Shown: in pieces, positions 8,382 through 18,078 of the stretch
How positions within the stretch are numbered: the first letter of the stretch is position 1
Layout: each line of letters opens with the position of its first letter
DNA from: an uncultured Clostridia bacterium
GTDB lineage: Bacteria; Bacillota; Clostridia; TANB77; CAG-508
Assembly (NCBI GenBank): GCA_934167365.1
Contig: CAKPKU010000001.1
Coordinates: forward strand, 1-64,000
Reading direction: 5' to 3'
DNA length: 64,000 nt
Made by a program: the position numbers and the translations under genes
The notes under the pieces: model-generated
What the model saw: the letters and a program-made list of their open reading frames with translations, nothing else
Told to the model about the DNA's origin: nothing
Databases searched by the model: none

Positions 8382-11300
8382 TTAATTTGTAGCATCGCTT
8401 AAAAATTTTTTTATAGCTATTAATTTATTTTTATTATCTAATTGTCTTGTTTTTAATGTTATATATGGATCTTTTGCTTGTGAAAATAATATATCATTTT
8501 TATATAGTTTTACAATTTTTTCTATGTCTAAATTAAATTTATTTTTATCAAAATAGAATATAAAATTTTCTCCTTTTTGGGAAATCTTGATGATTCCTAT
8601 GTTTTTAGCTAAATTTTTAATTCTTGCAATATCTATTAAATTTTCAAGCTCTTCTGGCATAGCTCCATATCTATCAATTATTTCATCTATAACATCTTGA
8701 ATATCTTTTTCGGTTTTACATAATGCTATGTCTTGGTAAATCTCAATTTTTTGGCTAGAATCACTTATATATTCATCTGGAATATAGCTTGAAATATTAA
8801 TGTCAATTTGTACATCTGGCTCTTCTTCAACTTGAATTCCTTGCATTTCTCTAACAACTTCATCAAGTAATTTACAATACATATCATAACCAACCTGTTC
8901 CATATGACCATGTTGAATTTCACCTAGTAAACTACCTGCCCCTCTTATTTCTAGGTCTCTCATTGCTATTTTAAATCCTGATCCAAATTCAGTAAATTCT
9001 TTTATTGATTTTAGTCTTTTATCTGCTACTTCTGATAGTATTTTAGATCTTTTATACATTATATATGCATATGCTTGTTTATTACTTCTGCCTACTCTAC
9101 CTCGTATTTGATAAAGCTGTGCTAAACCTAATCTATCTGCATTTTCGACAATAATTGTATTTGCATTTGGAATATCTATTCCTGATTCAAGTATTGTTGT
9201 ACATACAAGTACATTAGTTTTTTTATTAATAAAGTCATACATTATTTCTTCAATTTCTTTACCAGACATTTTACCATGTGCCCATGCAACTTTTGCTTCA
9301 TCTACAAGTAATGATAGTTCAGCTGCTTTTTTTGCAATACCTTCAACATTGTTGTATAAATAATAAACTTGACCACCTCTTTCAAGCTCTTTTGTTATTG
9401 CTTCTTTTATAATTTCTGTGTCATATTCCATAACATATGTTTGAACAGGTTTTCTATTTTGTGGTGGCTCATATATTACAGACATATCTCTAACTCCTAC
9501 TATTGACATATGTAATGTTCTTGGAATTGGCGTTGCTGTCATTGTTAGTACATCTACTGTATTTTTTAACTGTTTTATTTTTTCTTTGTCTTTAACTCCA
9601 AAACGATGCTCTTCATCTATTATTAATAAGCCTAAATCTTTAAATTCTACATCTTTACTTAAAACTCTATGTGTTCCTACAACTACATCTATTTCTCCTA
9701 GTTTTAATTTTTTTATTATTTCATCTTGCTGTTTTTTTGTTTTAAATCTATTTAATACTTCAACTTTTATAGGATATTCACTCATACGTGATTTAAAATT
9801 TTCATATTGTTGGTCTGCAAGAACTGTTGTTGGAACTAAATATACTACTTGTTTACCATCCATAACACATTTAAAAGCTGCTCTTATTGCAACTTCTGTT
9901 TTACCATATCCAACATCTCCACATAGTAATCTATCCATTGGTTTATCATTTTCCATATCTTTTTTTACTTCTTCTATACATCTTAATTGGTCTTCTGTTT
10001 CTACATATGGAAAACTATTTTCAAATTGTGTTTGCCATTCATTATCTTTTGAAAAGGCATATCCTTTAACTTTTTGTCTTTTGGCATACAACTCAATAAG
10101 CTCTCTTGCAACTTCGCGTAAATTATTTTTTACTTTTGCTTTTGTGTTTGACCATTCTTTTCCACCTAATTTATAAATTTTAGGTGCTCCATCACTTCCA
10201 ACGTATTTTCTAACTGTATCTAATGCATCTGTTGGTACATATAGTATATCATCATTTTTATATCTAATTTTAATATAGTCTTTAATAAAGTCTGGTGTTG
10301 TTATTGTATTTACTCCAATATATTGTCCAATTCCATGAACTTTATGAACAACAAAATCTCCAATTTTTAGGTCTGCAAAAACTACTTTTTCTCCTTGTTT
10401 AAAAATACTATTTGCTCTTCTTTTTTTAGTTTTTGTTGTAAAAAATTCTTCACTACTTATTACTAATAATTTTATATCAGCACATTCAAAACCAGATGTA
10501 AGAGCTCCTGTTGTTACTAATATTTCGCCATATTTTGCATTTATAAGATCTTTATTATATCTATGATTTATGTCATTATCTGTTAATAATAATGATATTT
10601 TTCTTGAATTCTCCTCATTTCCTCCTAAAATGATAACTTTCTTTTTTAATTCTAAAGCTTCTTTTAGTCTGTTTAATAAAATTTCTGTTTCAGATTTATA
10701 ATAATTAATATCTTTATATTTGAAATAATATATATTATTTCCTATTGCATTATCACTTTTTTCTATATTAATACAATTGTATTTATCTAAATCATATTCG
10801 TAATTGCTGACACTTTCTATTGAATCTGGTACTATTTTTCCTTTTTCAGATATTGTTTTTATTAAATTATTATTATCTATAATTATGTTTTCCGCTCTTT
10901 GTTTTATTTTAGTTTGTTCATCTAATATTATTAAATAGTCTTCTTTTATGTAATCAAAAAATGTTTCTTGCTTTTCATAAAAGCAGTTAAAATATTTATC
11001 TACTTTACTTAAATATTCTCCTGATAATATTAGCTCTTCATCTTCTTTAGAGCATTTTTCACATTTAGAAATTCTTTGTTTTATTGTATTTAAATCTTGC
11101 TCTAAAATAAATTCATGTGATGGGTATATTTCTATATTTTCCAACATTTCGATTGATCTTTGTGATATTAAGTCAAATTTTCTGATTGAATCAATTTCAT
11201 CTCCCCAAAATTCAAGTCTGATTCCAAATTTTTCATCAGTTGATATATCTACAATTCCACCTCTTACTGAAAATTGACCTCTTCCTTCTACTAAATCTGA

Positions 11301-11786
11301 TCTTTCATATCCTAAATTAAGAAGATATTTTTTTAAATCATCTAATTTACATTCATTTCCAACTTTTAAATTTAAAATGTTGTTATATAAAACATCTTTA
11401 GAAATCATTTTCTGCATCATTGCTTCAATTGTAGTTATTATAACTTCACACTTATTTTGTTTTATTTTGTTTAAAATGTTAATTCTTTCATATGGCAAGT
11501 CTTTACTTTCTACAATGTAATCATATGTTGCAATTTCTCTTTTAGGAAATAATTCTACTTCATCAAAAAAATATCTAAAATCTTTAGCTAATCTTTTGGC
11601 CTGAAGTTCATTATATGTTATTATACATATTTTCTTTTTTAACATATCTTCAATTGCAGAAATAAACTGTACTTCTCCAACATCAGATAGACCTGATATT
11701 GTTATCAGGTCTTTTTGGCTTTTTATATTTGTTATTAATTCTAAAAATTTTTGATTTTCTTCTAAATCTTTATAAAGTTCATTCAT
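8382..11786 (-). CDS. mfd: Transcription-repair coupling factor Mfd
   Basis: A full-length 1134-residue Mfd. In order it has a UvrB-like N-terminal module, the CarD-like RNA-polymerase-interacting domain (about 470-580, starting GEKVVFADLKIGDFVVH), and the RecG-like translocase with Walker A GDVGYGKTEVAIRAAF, the DEEH box in LLIIDEEHRFGV, TMTATPIPRTL and IRGRVGRSNKQAYAY, then the C-terminal TRCF domain. It pushes stalled RNA polymerase off DNA lesions and recruits UvrA. It starts 18 nt after the TSCPD gene with AAAGGAG about 11 nt before the ATG, so the two form one transcript. Confidence 0.97.
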   Translation of the reverse strand: MNELYKDLEENQKFLELITNIKSQKDLITISGLSDVGEVQFISAIEDMLKKKICIITYNELQAKRLAKDFRYFFDEVELFPKREIATYDYIVESKDLPYERINILNKIKQNKCEVIITTIEAMMQKMISKDVLYNNILNLKVGNECKLDDLKKYLLNLGYERSDLVEGRGQFSVRGGIVDISTDEKFGIRLEFWGDEIDSIRKFDLISQRSIEMLENIEIYPSHEFILEQDLNTIKQRISKCEKCSKEDEELILSGEYLSKVDKYFNCFYEKQETFFDYIKEDYLIILDEQTKIKQRAENIIIDNNNLIKTISEKGKIVPDSIESVSNYEYDLDKYNCINIEKSDNAIGNNIYYFKYKDINYYKSETEILLNRLKEALELKKKVIILGGNEENSRKISLLLTDNDINHRYNKDLINAKYGEILVTTGALTSGFECADIKLLVISSEEFFTTKTKKRRANSIFKQGEKVVFADLKIGDFVVHKVHGIGQYIGVNTITTPDFIKDYIKIRYKNDDILYVPTDALDTVRKYVGSDGAPKIYKLGGKEWSNTKAKVKNNLREVARELIELYAKRQKVKGYAFSKDNEWQTQFENSFPYVETEDQLRCIEEVKKDMENDKPMDRLLCGDVGYGKTEVAIRAAFKCVMDGKQVVYLVPTTVLADQQYENFKSRMSEYPIKVEVLNRFKTKKQQDEIIKKLKLGEIDVVVGTHRVLSKDVEFKDLGLLIIDEEHRFGVKDKEKIKQLKNTVDVLTMTATPIPRTLHMSIVGVRDMSVIYEPPQNRKPVQTYVMEYDTEIIKEAITKELERGGQVYYLYNNVEGIAKKAAELSLLVDEAKVAWAHGKMSGKEIEEIMYDFINKKTNVLVCTTILESGIDIPNANTIIVENADRLGLAQLYQIRGRVGRSNKQAYAYIMYKRSKILSEVADKRLKSIKEFTEFGSGFKIAMRDLEIRGAGSLLGEIQHGHMEQVGYDMYCKLLDEVVREMQGIQVEEEPDVQIDINISSYIPDEYISDSSQKIEIYQDIALCKTEKDIQDVIDEIIDRYGAMPEELENLIDIARIKNLAKNIGIIKISQKGENFIFYFDKNKFNLDIEKIVKLYKNDILFSQAKDPYITLKTRQLDNKNKLIAIKKFLSDATN

Positions 11787-11804
11787 ATTGTAATAAACTC
11801 CTTT

Positions 11805-12059
11805 TTACTTAATATTGCTCTTATACTCTTCAAGAGCCTTTGCAATTTGATCTGGACATGATGTATCTTTATATCCGCATTTTATTCCTTTAAGTTTTGC
11901 AATTACATCATTTATGTTCATTCCTTTTAGCAATCTTGCAATTCCTTTTAAATTTCCATTACATCCATTAATAATTTCAATATTTTTTATAATATCATTA
12001 TCTATATCAGTAATAATTTCAGTTGAACATACGCCTTCTGTTTTATATCTATATTCCAT
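11805..12059 (-). CDS. TSCPD domain protein (TIGR03905 type)
   Basis: An 84-residue protein with the hallmark TSCPDQIAKAL near the C-terminus and paired conserved cysteines (Cys11, plus NGCNGNLKGIARLL and GIKCGYKDTSCPD). The TSCPD domain also occurs at the C-terminus of some B12-dependent ribonucleotide reductases, where it is thought to bind metal; stand-alone versions have no settled function. AGGAGGAATATA precedes the ATG. It leads a two-gene unit with mfd. Confidence 0.88.
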   Translation of the reverse strand: MEYRYKTEGVCSTEIITDIDNDIIKNIEIINGCNGNLKGIARLLKGMNINDVIAKLKGIKCGYKDTSCPDQIAKALEEYKSNIK

Positions 12060-12279
12060 TATATTCCTCCTATTATTTATATATTTTTTTATTATTTAAT
12101 GAAATAATTTAATATGTTTTTCATTATAATATTTTTTACTACTTTTTTCTCATTTGATATTTTTTATTATACCATATTTTTCTGCTTAAATAAAGCTGAT
12201 ACTTATTTATTTTTTGTAATAAATTTGTTTAGTTTTCATAGTTATTAATAAGAATTAAGCTTTAGAAAGGTATTTTTTT

Positions 12280-13425
12280 ATGAAGATATTTATTTTAGTT
12301 AAGCGAAATATCTTAACTATTATTTTTGGAATATTTATGGTGCTTTTAATTGTTTTTTCAAAAAACAATTTGAGTGCTGCTAAAGATGGATTGGTTTTAT
12401 GGGCTAATTGTGTTGTTCCAGCTCTCTTTCCATTTTTTATTGCAACTGAATTATTAAATTACACAAATATAGCTTCTATTTTTGGAAGATTTTTAAACAA
12501 ATTTATGAAACCTATTTTTAATATTCCTGGAGAAGGTGCTTATGCTTTTTTAATGGGAATTATTAGTGGATATCCTGTTGGTGCTAAAATTGTTTCAGAT
12601 TTTTACTCTAAAAATATATGTACCAAAGAAGAGGCTGAACGAATGCTTGCATTTACTAATAATTCTGGACCATTATTTATTATTGGGACAGTTGGAATAG
12701 CCCTTTTTGGTAATTCTACAATAGGAATATTACTATTTGTAACTCATATTTTATCTAGTATTAGTGTTGGAATTATTTTAGGAATTTTCTCAAGATTATT
12801 TCATACATATAAACTAAAATCATTTAATTATAGGTCTATTGATGATGAAGCTGATTATTCAATTTCTAGTCTTGGAAATATTTTGAGTAATAGCATACAA
12901 AAAGCTATATCTACAATATTCTTAATTGGTGGATTTGTTGTATTATTTTCTATAATACTTTCAATTTGTAATAGATTAAATATATTTGATTTTATTAATA
13001 ATATATTAAATATTTTTAATATTCCTACTACATATAGTAAAAGTATTATATGTGGTTTAATAGAGCTTACAAATGGTGTTAATACAGTTAGTAGTATTCA
13101 TGCTAAAATTATCTCATATAACATTATAATTTCAGCATTTTTATTGGGGTTTGGTGGTTTTTCTATTTTACTTCAAGTTTTAAGTATAATCGCAAAATCA
13201 AAACTTTCTATAAAAATATATTTATATGGTAAAATTATGCAAGGTGCTATTTCAAGTTTATATACTATATTGTTTATTAAATATGTTCCAATTTTTATGT
13301 TTGATTTACCAAACGATAATTTCTTATTACAAAGTAAACTTTCTATTGCTTTAGCACTTGGCTTAATTTTCTTTTCGATTATTCTTATTTTTCGATACTA
13401 TGATAAAAAAACCAAAAATATCTAG
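12280..13425 (+). CDS. ylbJ: Sporulation integral membrane protein YlbJ
   Basis: A 381-residue polytopic membrane protein with about eight to ten hydrophobic segments. Diagnostic stretches are NCVVPALFPFFIATEL, GISGYPVGAK-like (read here as GIISGYPVGAKIVSDFY) and FTNNSGPLFIIGTVGIALFG. These match YlbJ, a nucleoside-recognition/gate-domain protein needed for normal spore formation in Bacillus. The ATG follows GAAAGG by 8 nt. It is transcribed divergently from the TSCPD-mfd unit across a 220-bp spacer that must hold both promoters. Confidence 0.93.
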   Translation: MKIFILVKRNILTIIFGIFMVLLIVFSKNNLSAAKDGLVLWANCVVPALFPFFIATELLNYTNIASIFGRFLNKFMKPIFNIPGEGAYAFLMGIISGYPVGAKIVSDFYSKNICTKEEAERMLAFTNNSGPLFIIGTVGIALFGNSTIGILLFVTHILSSISVGIILGIFSRLFHTYKLKSFNYRSIDDEADYSISSLGNILSNSIQKAISTIFLIGGFVVLFSIILSICNRLNIFDFINNILNIFNIPTTYSKSIICGLIELTNGVNTVSSIHAKIISYNIIISAFLLGFGGFSILLQVLSIIAKSKLSIKIYLYGKIMQGAISSLYTILFIKYVPIFMFDLPNDNFLLQSKLSIALALGLIFFSIILIFRYYDKKTKNI

Positions 13426-13480
13426 CATAAAACTATTTGATATTAATATAATTTAATAAATTATTTTAGGAGGTACTATT

Positions 13481-13684
13481 ATGGACTTTAATAATTACTC
13501 ACCTTATACTCCATATGATGGAAATAATATGGATCAGAACATGTTTGATCAAAATATTTTTAATCCAGCTGTTCAATATGAGCAGGCATATATGTATTAT
13601 AGATATTTGTCTCAACAGATGGATTACAAAATTAAGTGTAAAGAATATGAAAATTTATTTAGAAATGAAAAAAGTACTAAATAA
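13481..13684 (+). CDS. Hypothetical small protein, 67 residues, Tyr/Asn/Met-rich
   Basis: I do not recognise a family. The first half is rich in Asn, Tyr, Pro, Asp and Met (YSPYTPYDGNNMDQNM), like many small spore-coat or exosporium proteins; the second half is a charged helix. AGGAGGTACTATT precedes the ATG, a very strong ribosome binding site. It lies 55 bp after ylbJ on the same strand and ends in a strong terminator, so a shared transcript is likely. A sporulation role is an inference from composition and neighbour only. Confidence 0.7.
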   Translation: MDFNNYSPYTPYDGNNMDQNMFDQNIFNPAVQYEQAYMYYRYLSQQMDYKIKCKEYENLFRNEKSTK

Positions 13685-13793
13685 TTTGTCTTTAATGAAT
13701 TGGTTAAATTCTATATTTTTAAATTGACAATTTCCTATTTTATAAAAATGGTTTTATTAAATTTTGCCAAAATATTACATATGAAATTAAATA

Positions 13794-13841
13794 AAAAAAT
13801 CGAAGTAATAATTATGGAAAATCATAATTTACTTCGATTTT
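13794..13841. terminator. Bidirectional terminator between the ylbJ unit and tRNA-Met
   Basis: A long inverted repeat (AAAATCGAAGTAA...ATTATG / CATAATTTACTTCGATTTT) with a 2-nt bulge, flanked by A and T runs. It serves the plus-strand small gene and the minus-strand tRNA gene that converge here. Confidence 0.85.
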
Positions 13842-13862
13842 GAGGATTTCTTCCTCTAATAA

Positions 13863-13939
13863 TGGTAGCGAGAAATGGATTCGAACCATCGACCTGCCGG
13901 GTATGAACCGGATGCTCTAGCCAACTGAGCTATCTCGCC
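13863..13939 (-). tRNA. tRNA-Met (anticodon CAT)
   Basis: A 77-nt cloverleaf with an encoded CCA end. The acceptor arms are GGCGAGA / TCTCGCT with a G1-U72 wobble as in many Firmicute elongator tRNA-Met genes. The D arm is GCTC/GAGC, the anticodon loop is TTCATAC, and the T arm is GATGG-TTCGAAT-CCATT. The anticodon stem (TCCGG/CCGGC) has one unpaired position, 27-43. A J-type C1-A72 mismatch of initiator tRNA is absent, so this is the elongator type. Confidence 0.95.
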
Positions 13940-13952
13940 ATCAGCGATTTTT

Positions 13953-13981
13953 ATTATAATTGTTTTTTATTAATTTGTCAA
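13953..13981 (-). promoter_or_regulatory. Sigma-A promoter of tRNA-Met
   Basis: On the minus strand a perfect -35 box TTGACA is followed after exactly 17 nt by a perfect -10 box TATAAT. The -10 box ends about 14 nt before the first base of the tRNA. This is the best consensus promoter seen in the window. Confidence 0.88.
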
Positions 13982-13982
13982 T

Positions 13983-14020
13983 AAAAAAAACGAAATAATT
14001 AAAAATTATTTCGTTTTTTT
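13983..14020 (-). terminator. Terminator after the 102-residue protein
   Basis: The stem CGAAATAATT / AATTATTTCG with an AAA loop, flanked by A8 and T7, lies directly past the stop codon at 14023. It overlaps the region just upstream of the tRNA-Met promoter. Confidence 0.85.
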
Positions 14021-14022
14021 CT

Positions 14023-14331
14023 TCAATCATTTCTATCTTTTACATTATTATTTTGTATTTCATTTACTGTTTTTGCTATATCTCTTGAGTTTTTAGGTAA
14101 TACTTGATTTATTTGTTTTTGCAATTCATTTTTTCTTAAATTAGACTTTTCTTGCAATTTTTTATCTATCTTTTCTGTAGTTTCAAAGAATAATTTTACT
14201 TCGGGATCATCCATATTTGGCTCTTCTTCATCATTCTTTTCAGAAAACATACATTTAAAAGCAAGACTTAATTTTGAAGCTGTCTTTTTTAATACCTGTA
14301 TAAAACCATTGCTTTGCTTTATCTCTTCCAT
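14023..14331 (-). CDS. Hypothetical charged protein, 102 residues
   Basis: I do not recognise a family. It is hydrophilic, with no signal peptide or membrane segment, and is rich in Lys, Glu and Asn; residues 45-100 look like a continuous helix or coiled coil. GGAGGTG stands 13 nt before the ATG, which is longer than usual, and no nearer in-frame start exists because a stop codon lies between. It follows no gene closely and ends in its own terminator. Confidence 0.55.
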   Translation of the reverse strand: MEEIKQSNGFIQVLKKTASKLSLAFKCMFSEKNDEEEPNMDDPEVKLFFETTEKIDKKLQEKSNLRKNELQKQINQVLPKNSRDIAKTVNEIQNNNVKDRND

Positions 14332-14395
14332 TAGCTAACTATTGCACCTCCATCTTTTTTATAATTAGCATATTGTAAATATATTAACATAAAGT

Positions 14396-14431
14396 AAAGA
14401 AAAAATCAAGTGTATTCTTGATTTTTTCTTT
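14396..14431 (-). terminator. Terminator after dnaG-rpoD
   Basis: The stem AAAGAAAAAATCAAG / CTTGATTTTTTCTTT with a 6-nt loop lies 24 nt past the rpoD stop. The right arm supplies the T run. Confidence 0.85.
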
Positions 14432-14454
14432 AAATTCTATTCAATTATAATCTT

Positions 14455-16035
14455 TTAATTCATATAATCTTTTAATTTTTTACTTCTACTTGGATGTCTT
14501 AATTTTCTTAATGCTTTTGCTTCAATTTGTCTTATTCTTTCACGAGTTACTTTGAATTCTTTTCCTACTTCTTCTAGTGTACGAGCTTTTCCATCTTCTA
14601 GTCCGAATCTTAATTTTAATACTTTTGCTTCTCTTGGTGTTAATGTTCCCATTACTTCTTCTAATTGCTCTCTTAATAGCGTATATGCAACAGAATCTTG
14701 TGGAGCTGGAGAATCGTCATCTTGAATAAAGTCTCCTAAATGACTGTCGTCTTCCTCTCCTATTGGTGTTTCTAATGATACTGGATCTTGAGCTATTTTT
14801 TGAATTTCTACAACTTTTTCAACTGGAATTTCCATTTCTTTTGCTATTTCTTCTGGGGTAGGCTCTCTTCCTAATTGTTGTAATAAGTGTCTTGATGTAC
14901 GAATTAATTTATTAATAGTTTCTACCATATGAACTGGAATTCTTATAGTTCTTGCTTGATCTGCAATTGCTCTTGTTATTGCTTGTCTAATCCACCATGT
15001 AGCATATGTACTAAATTTATATCCTTTTGTATAATCAAATTTTTCTACTGCTTTTATTAAGCCCATATTTCCTTCTTGTATTAAGTCCAAAAATAACATT
15101 CCTCTTCCTACATATTTTTTTGCAATACTTACTACTAATCTAAGATTTGATTCAGATAATCTTTTTTTAGATTCTTCATCTCCTGCTAGAACTCCTTTAG
15201 CAAGTTCGATTTCTTGTTCATATGTTAAAAGTGGAATTTTACCAATTTCTCTTAAATACATTCTTACAGGATCATCAACACTTACTCCTTCAATGTTGGT
15301 TACATCTATTTCATCTAATTTTATTTCTTCAACTTCTTCTAGGTCCTCTAAATCTGGCTCTTCATCATCATTGTCTTCTTTATCTATGTTAACACCCATT
15401 TTTTCAAATTTTTCAAATATTTCTTCTATTTGATCTGGTGTTACATCTCCAAGTTCAGATGCTAATTCGCCATATGTTATACTTCCTTGTTTTTTTGCTT
15501 TTTCTAATATTTTTTCTATTTTTTCTTTGCTATTTTCAGATATTTTTGAGTCTTTTGATTTTTTTGTTTCCTTCTCCTCTTTTTCTGCTTTTATTGTTTT
15601 TGTTTCTTCTATTTCTTTTACATTTTTTTCTTCACTTATGCTTTTATCATTCTTTTTAACAGCTTCTTTTACGTCACCTACTATAATTTTTATTAAAACT
15701 GCTTGATTTTTTTGATCTATACTCCAAGCCAAATTATTTACTATTGTCTCTTTTTCAACTTCTACTTTTTTATTTGACTCACTTAATTCTAATTTTGTAT
15801 TTTTATAGCTAATTTTTCCATTATTTATGGCTAATTTTAGGCTTATAGTTTTGTTTCCACATTCTATTTTATAATTATTTTTATTTTCTGCTTTTTCAAA
15901 GTCCTGATTTAAAACATATACCCCTTTTTTATCTGCACTTATTTCTACACTGTTAATTTTGCAACTTGAATTATTGTTTTTTATACTTTTACCAGTTTTA
16001 TCTATAAGTTCTATTTCAATACTATAATTTTTCAT
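14455..16035 (-). CDS. rpoD: Primary sigma factor RpoD (SigA) with an unusual N-terminal extension
   Basis: A 526-residue sigma-70 protein. The region 1.1-like segment is at 171-215, an acidic linker at 219-245, region 1.2 from [16 protein letters not shown] (about 255), region 2 with [16 protein letters not shown] and [14 protein letters not shown], region 3, and region 4 with the [22 protein letters not shown] at the end. Residues 1-125 are an extra beta-rich part ([19 protein letters not shown] start) and 126-170 a Lys/Glu linker; neither is found in ordinary SigA of about 370 residues. It directs most transcription. It lies 15 nt after dnaG, the classical pairing. Confidence 0.96.
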   Translation of the reverse strand: MKNYSIEIELIDKTGKSIKNNNSSCKINSVEISADKKGVYVLNQDFEKAENKNNYKIECGNKTISLKLAINNGKISYKNTKLELSESNKKVEVEKETIVNNLAWSIDQKNQAVLIKIIVGDVKEAVKKNDKSISEEKNVKEIEETKTIKAEKEEKETKKSKDSKISENSKEKIEKILEKAKKQGSITYGELASELGDVTPDQIEEIFEKFEKMGVNIDKEDNDDEEPDLEDLEEVEEIKLDEIDVTNIEGVSVDDPVRMYLREIGKIPLLTYEQEIELAKGVLAGDEESKKRLSESNLRLVVSIAKKYVGRGMLFLDLIQEGNMGLIKAVEKFDYTKGYKFSTYATWWIRQAITRAIADQARTIRIPVHMVETINKLIRTSRHLLQQLGREPTPEEIAKEMEIPVEKVVEIQKIAQDPVSLETPIGEEDDSHLGDFIQDDDSPAPQDSVAYTLLREQLEEVMGTLTPREAKVLKLRFGLEDGKARTLEEVGKEFKVTRERIRQIEAKALRKLRHPSRSKKLKDYMN

Positions 16036-16050
16036 TTAGACTAATACCTC

Positions 16051-17841
16051 CTACTTCATTTTAGCTAGTTTTATAATTGAGTCACTCAATTCTCTTTCCA
16101 AATTAGCTATTTCATCATTTGTTAACTGATCTGTGTTTTCAAGTTTTTTTATTATGTCATTTCTTTTTGAAATCAATTTATCTTTTTCATAATTATTTAT
16201 AATGTCATCTATACATTTTGATACTTCTGATATTTCAAAATCTGTCGCCATTATTCCACTTAAATGATTTATTATTGATTCATCTTGAAATATATCTAAT
16301 ATATTTACAATATTACTATCTCCTTTTTCTAATTCTTCATACAATTTTTGAAGTATTTCTTTGTTTTCTGTCGATTTTATGTCTTCTATTTTTATTATAT
16401 TTTTCAATTTTAAATATGCTTCTTGGGGATAATTTATTAATAAATATATGATTAAATTTTCTTTCTTTATTATTGAATCACTAATATTTTCTTTATTGAT
16501 CTTTGGTTTGACAGTCATATCTTTTCTTTCCAAAACTTTTGTATTGCTGTTTTTTTCATAAATAATTTTGTTTATCTCGGCATAAATTGCTTCTTTTGAA
16601 ATTTTATAGTCTAATGCTATTTTGTCTATGTAAACTTCCTTTTCTATACTGTTTTGAATTTTTGAAAGTTCTTTTGCTATTTCTGTTAAAAATTTTATTT
16701 TATCATTAGCTATATCTAAATTTAATTCTTTTTTCAAATTTTTGATTTTAAATTCTACTAATGAAATTGCATTGTCCATATATTTTTTAAATCTATCTGG
16801 ACCATATTTTAGAACAAATTCATCAGGGTCTTTTGCACCTTCAATTTGTAATATTCTTACATCACATCCTAAATTTTGGAGAATTTCTAATCCTCTTATT
16901 GTAGCAGCTTGTCCTGCACCATCTGCATCATATCCTACTATTACTTGCTCACTAGATTTTCTAAGTAATCTTCCTTGAGCCTCTGTCATCGCGGTTCCAA
17001 GAGATGCTACTACATTAGTAATTCCTCTTTGATGTAATGATATTGTATCCATATATCCTTCTACTATTAATATTTTTTTCATTGGTTGCTTTTTTGCAGC
17101 ATATAGACCAAATAAATGTCTTCCTTTACTATAAACAATATTTTCAGAAGAATTTATATATTTTGGCTTTGAGTCATCTAATACTCTTCCTCCAAATGCA
17201 ATTATTTTTCCTCTTTCATCTTGAATTGGAAACATTAGTCTTTTTCTGAATCTATCTATAAACTCTCCATTTTGATTTTTATTTACCAATCCTGAAGCTA
17301 ATATTTCTTCTTCTTTGAAACCTTCTTGTTTTAGTACTTTGTATAATTCATTGAAATTGCATGAATACCCTATTAAAAATGTTTTTAAAGTATTATTATC
17401 TAACTTTCTTTTTTTTACGTATTCTTGTGCTGGTTTAGATGTTGGATTATACAAATTTTTATGATAAAATAATGCTGCAATTTTGTTTATTTCATATATC
17501 TTTGATCTCATATAATATAATCTATCTTCTTCTGCTGAAGTAGATGTTACTGGTAATGCTACATTTGCTTTATTGGCTAACACTTCTACTGCTTCTCTAA
17601 AACCTATGTTTTCAACTTTACTTATAAAATGGAAAACGTTTCCGCCTACTCCACAGCCGAAACAATGAAAAATTTGTTTATCTGGTGATACTGCAAATGA
17701 TGCAGATTTTTCATTATGAAAAGGGCATAACCCAAAATAGCTTCTACCACTTCTTTTTAATGATACATATTGTGAAACTACATCTACAATATCATTTTTA
17801 CTTTTGATTTCTTCTATAAGTTCATCACTATATCGCACCAT
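16051..17841 (-). CDS. dnaG: DNA primase DnaG
   Basis: A 596-residue primase of normal length. The CHC2 zinc finger is at about 38-66 (CPFHNEKSASF ... FHCFGCGVGG). The TOPRIM catalytic core follows (LIVEGYMDTISL with the key Glu, and VGYDADGAGQAAT with the DxD-type metal ligands). The last 150 or so residues are the variable helicase-binding domain, rich in Ile and Lys. It lays RNA primers for the replicative helicase-polymerase complex. GGAAAGGTAGG lies before the ATG, and a TATAAT box sits about 30 nt further upstream. It is the first gene of the dnaG-rpoD operon. Confidence 0.96.
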   Translation of the reverse strand: MVRYSDELIEEIKSKNDIVDVVSQYVSLKRSGRSYFGLCPFHNEKSASFAVSPDKQIFHCFGCGVGGNVFHFISKVENIGFREAVEVLANKANVALPVTSTSAEEDRLYYMRSKIYEINKIAALFYHKNLYNPTSKPAQEYVKKRKLDNNTLKTFLIGYSCNFNELYKVLKQEGFKEEEILASGLVNKNQNGEFIDRFRKRLMFPIQDERGKIIAFGGRVLDDSKPKYINSSENIVYSKGRHLFGLYAAKKQPMKKILIVEGYMDTISLHQRGITNVVASLGTAMTEAQGRLLRKSSEQVIVGYDADGAGQAATIRGLEILQNLGCDVRILQIEGAKDPDEFVLKYGPDRFKKYMDNAISLVEFKIKNLKKELNLDIANDKIKFLTEIAKELSKIQNSIEKEVYIDKIALDYKISKEAIYAEINKIIYEKNSNTKVLERKDMTVKPKINKENISDSIIKKENLIIYLLINYPQEAYLKLKNIIKIEDIKSTENKEILQKLYEELEKGDSNIVNILDIFQDESIINHLSGIMATDFEISEVSKCIDDIINNYEKDKLISKRNDIIKKLENTDQLTNDEIANLERELSDSIIKLAKMK

Positions 17842-17948
17842 CTAAACCTACCTTTCCTTCATTGTTATATTATATAATTCGACACAAATGCTGGAAATCC
17901 TTTTTACATTTACATAATTTCTAAACTTTTTTCTTTTTTTAGAAACTT

Positions 17949-17989
17949 GGGACACATATGAATTTTTGTTTTTTATTCATGTGTGTCCC
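17949..17989. repeat. 15-bp-stem intergenic hairpin, not a typical terminator
   Basis: GGGACACATATGAAT and ATTCATGTGTGTCCC form a 15-bp stem with one G-T pair and an 11-nt T-rich loop. No T run follows on either strand, so it does not look like a factor-independent terminator. Its GGGACAC...GTGTCCC ends recall hairpins found as interspersed repeats in other Firmicutes. It sits between the carD terminator and the dnaG promoter. Confidence 0.6.
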
Positions 17990-18004
17990 TAATTCCCAAA
18001 AATA

Positions 18005-18028
18005 GGAAAATAGATATTTCTATTTTCC
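18005..18028 (-). terminator. Terminator after carD
   Basis: A perfect 9-bp stem (GGAAAATAG / CTATTTTCC) with a 6-nt loop is followed on the minus strand by TATTTTT. It lies 50 nt past the carD stop codon. Confidence 0.7.
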
Positions 18029-18078
18029 ATATACTAATCTTATGGGATAATCTGTTTTTCAGATTTCACCTAGTTAAT

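Noticed and set aside
9586..10176. Long plus-strand open frame of 196 codons opposite mfd
   Set aside because: It lies wholly antisense to the conserved translocase domain of Mfd, has no ribosome binding site, and its Ser/Phe/Thr composition is what the complement of such codons gives.
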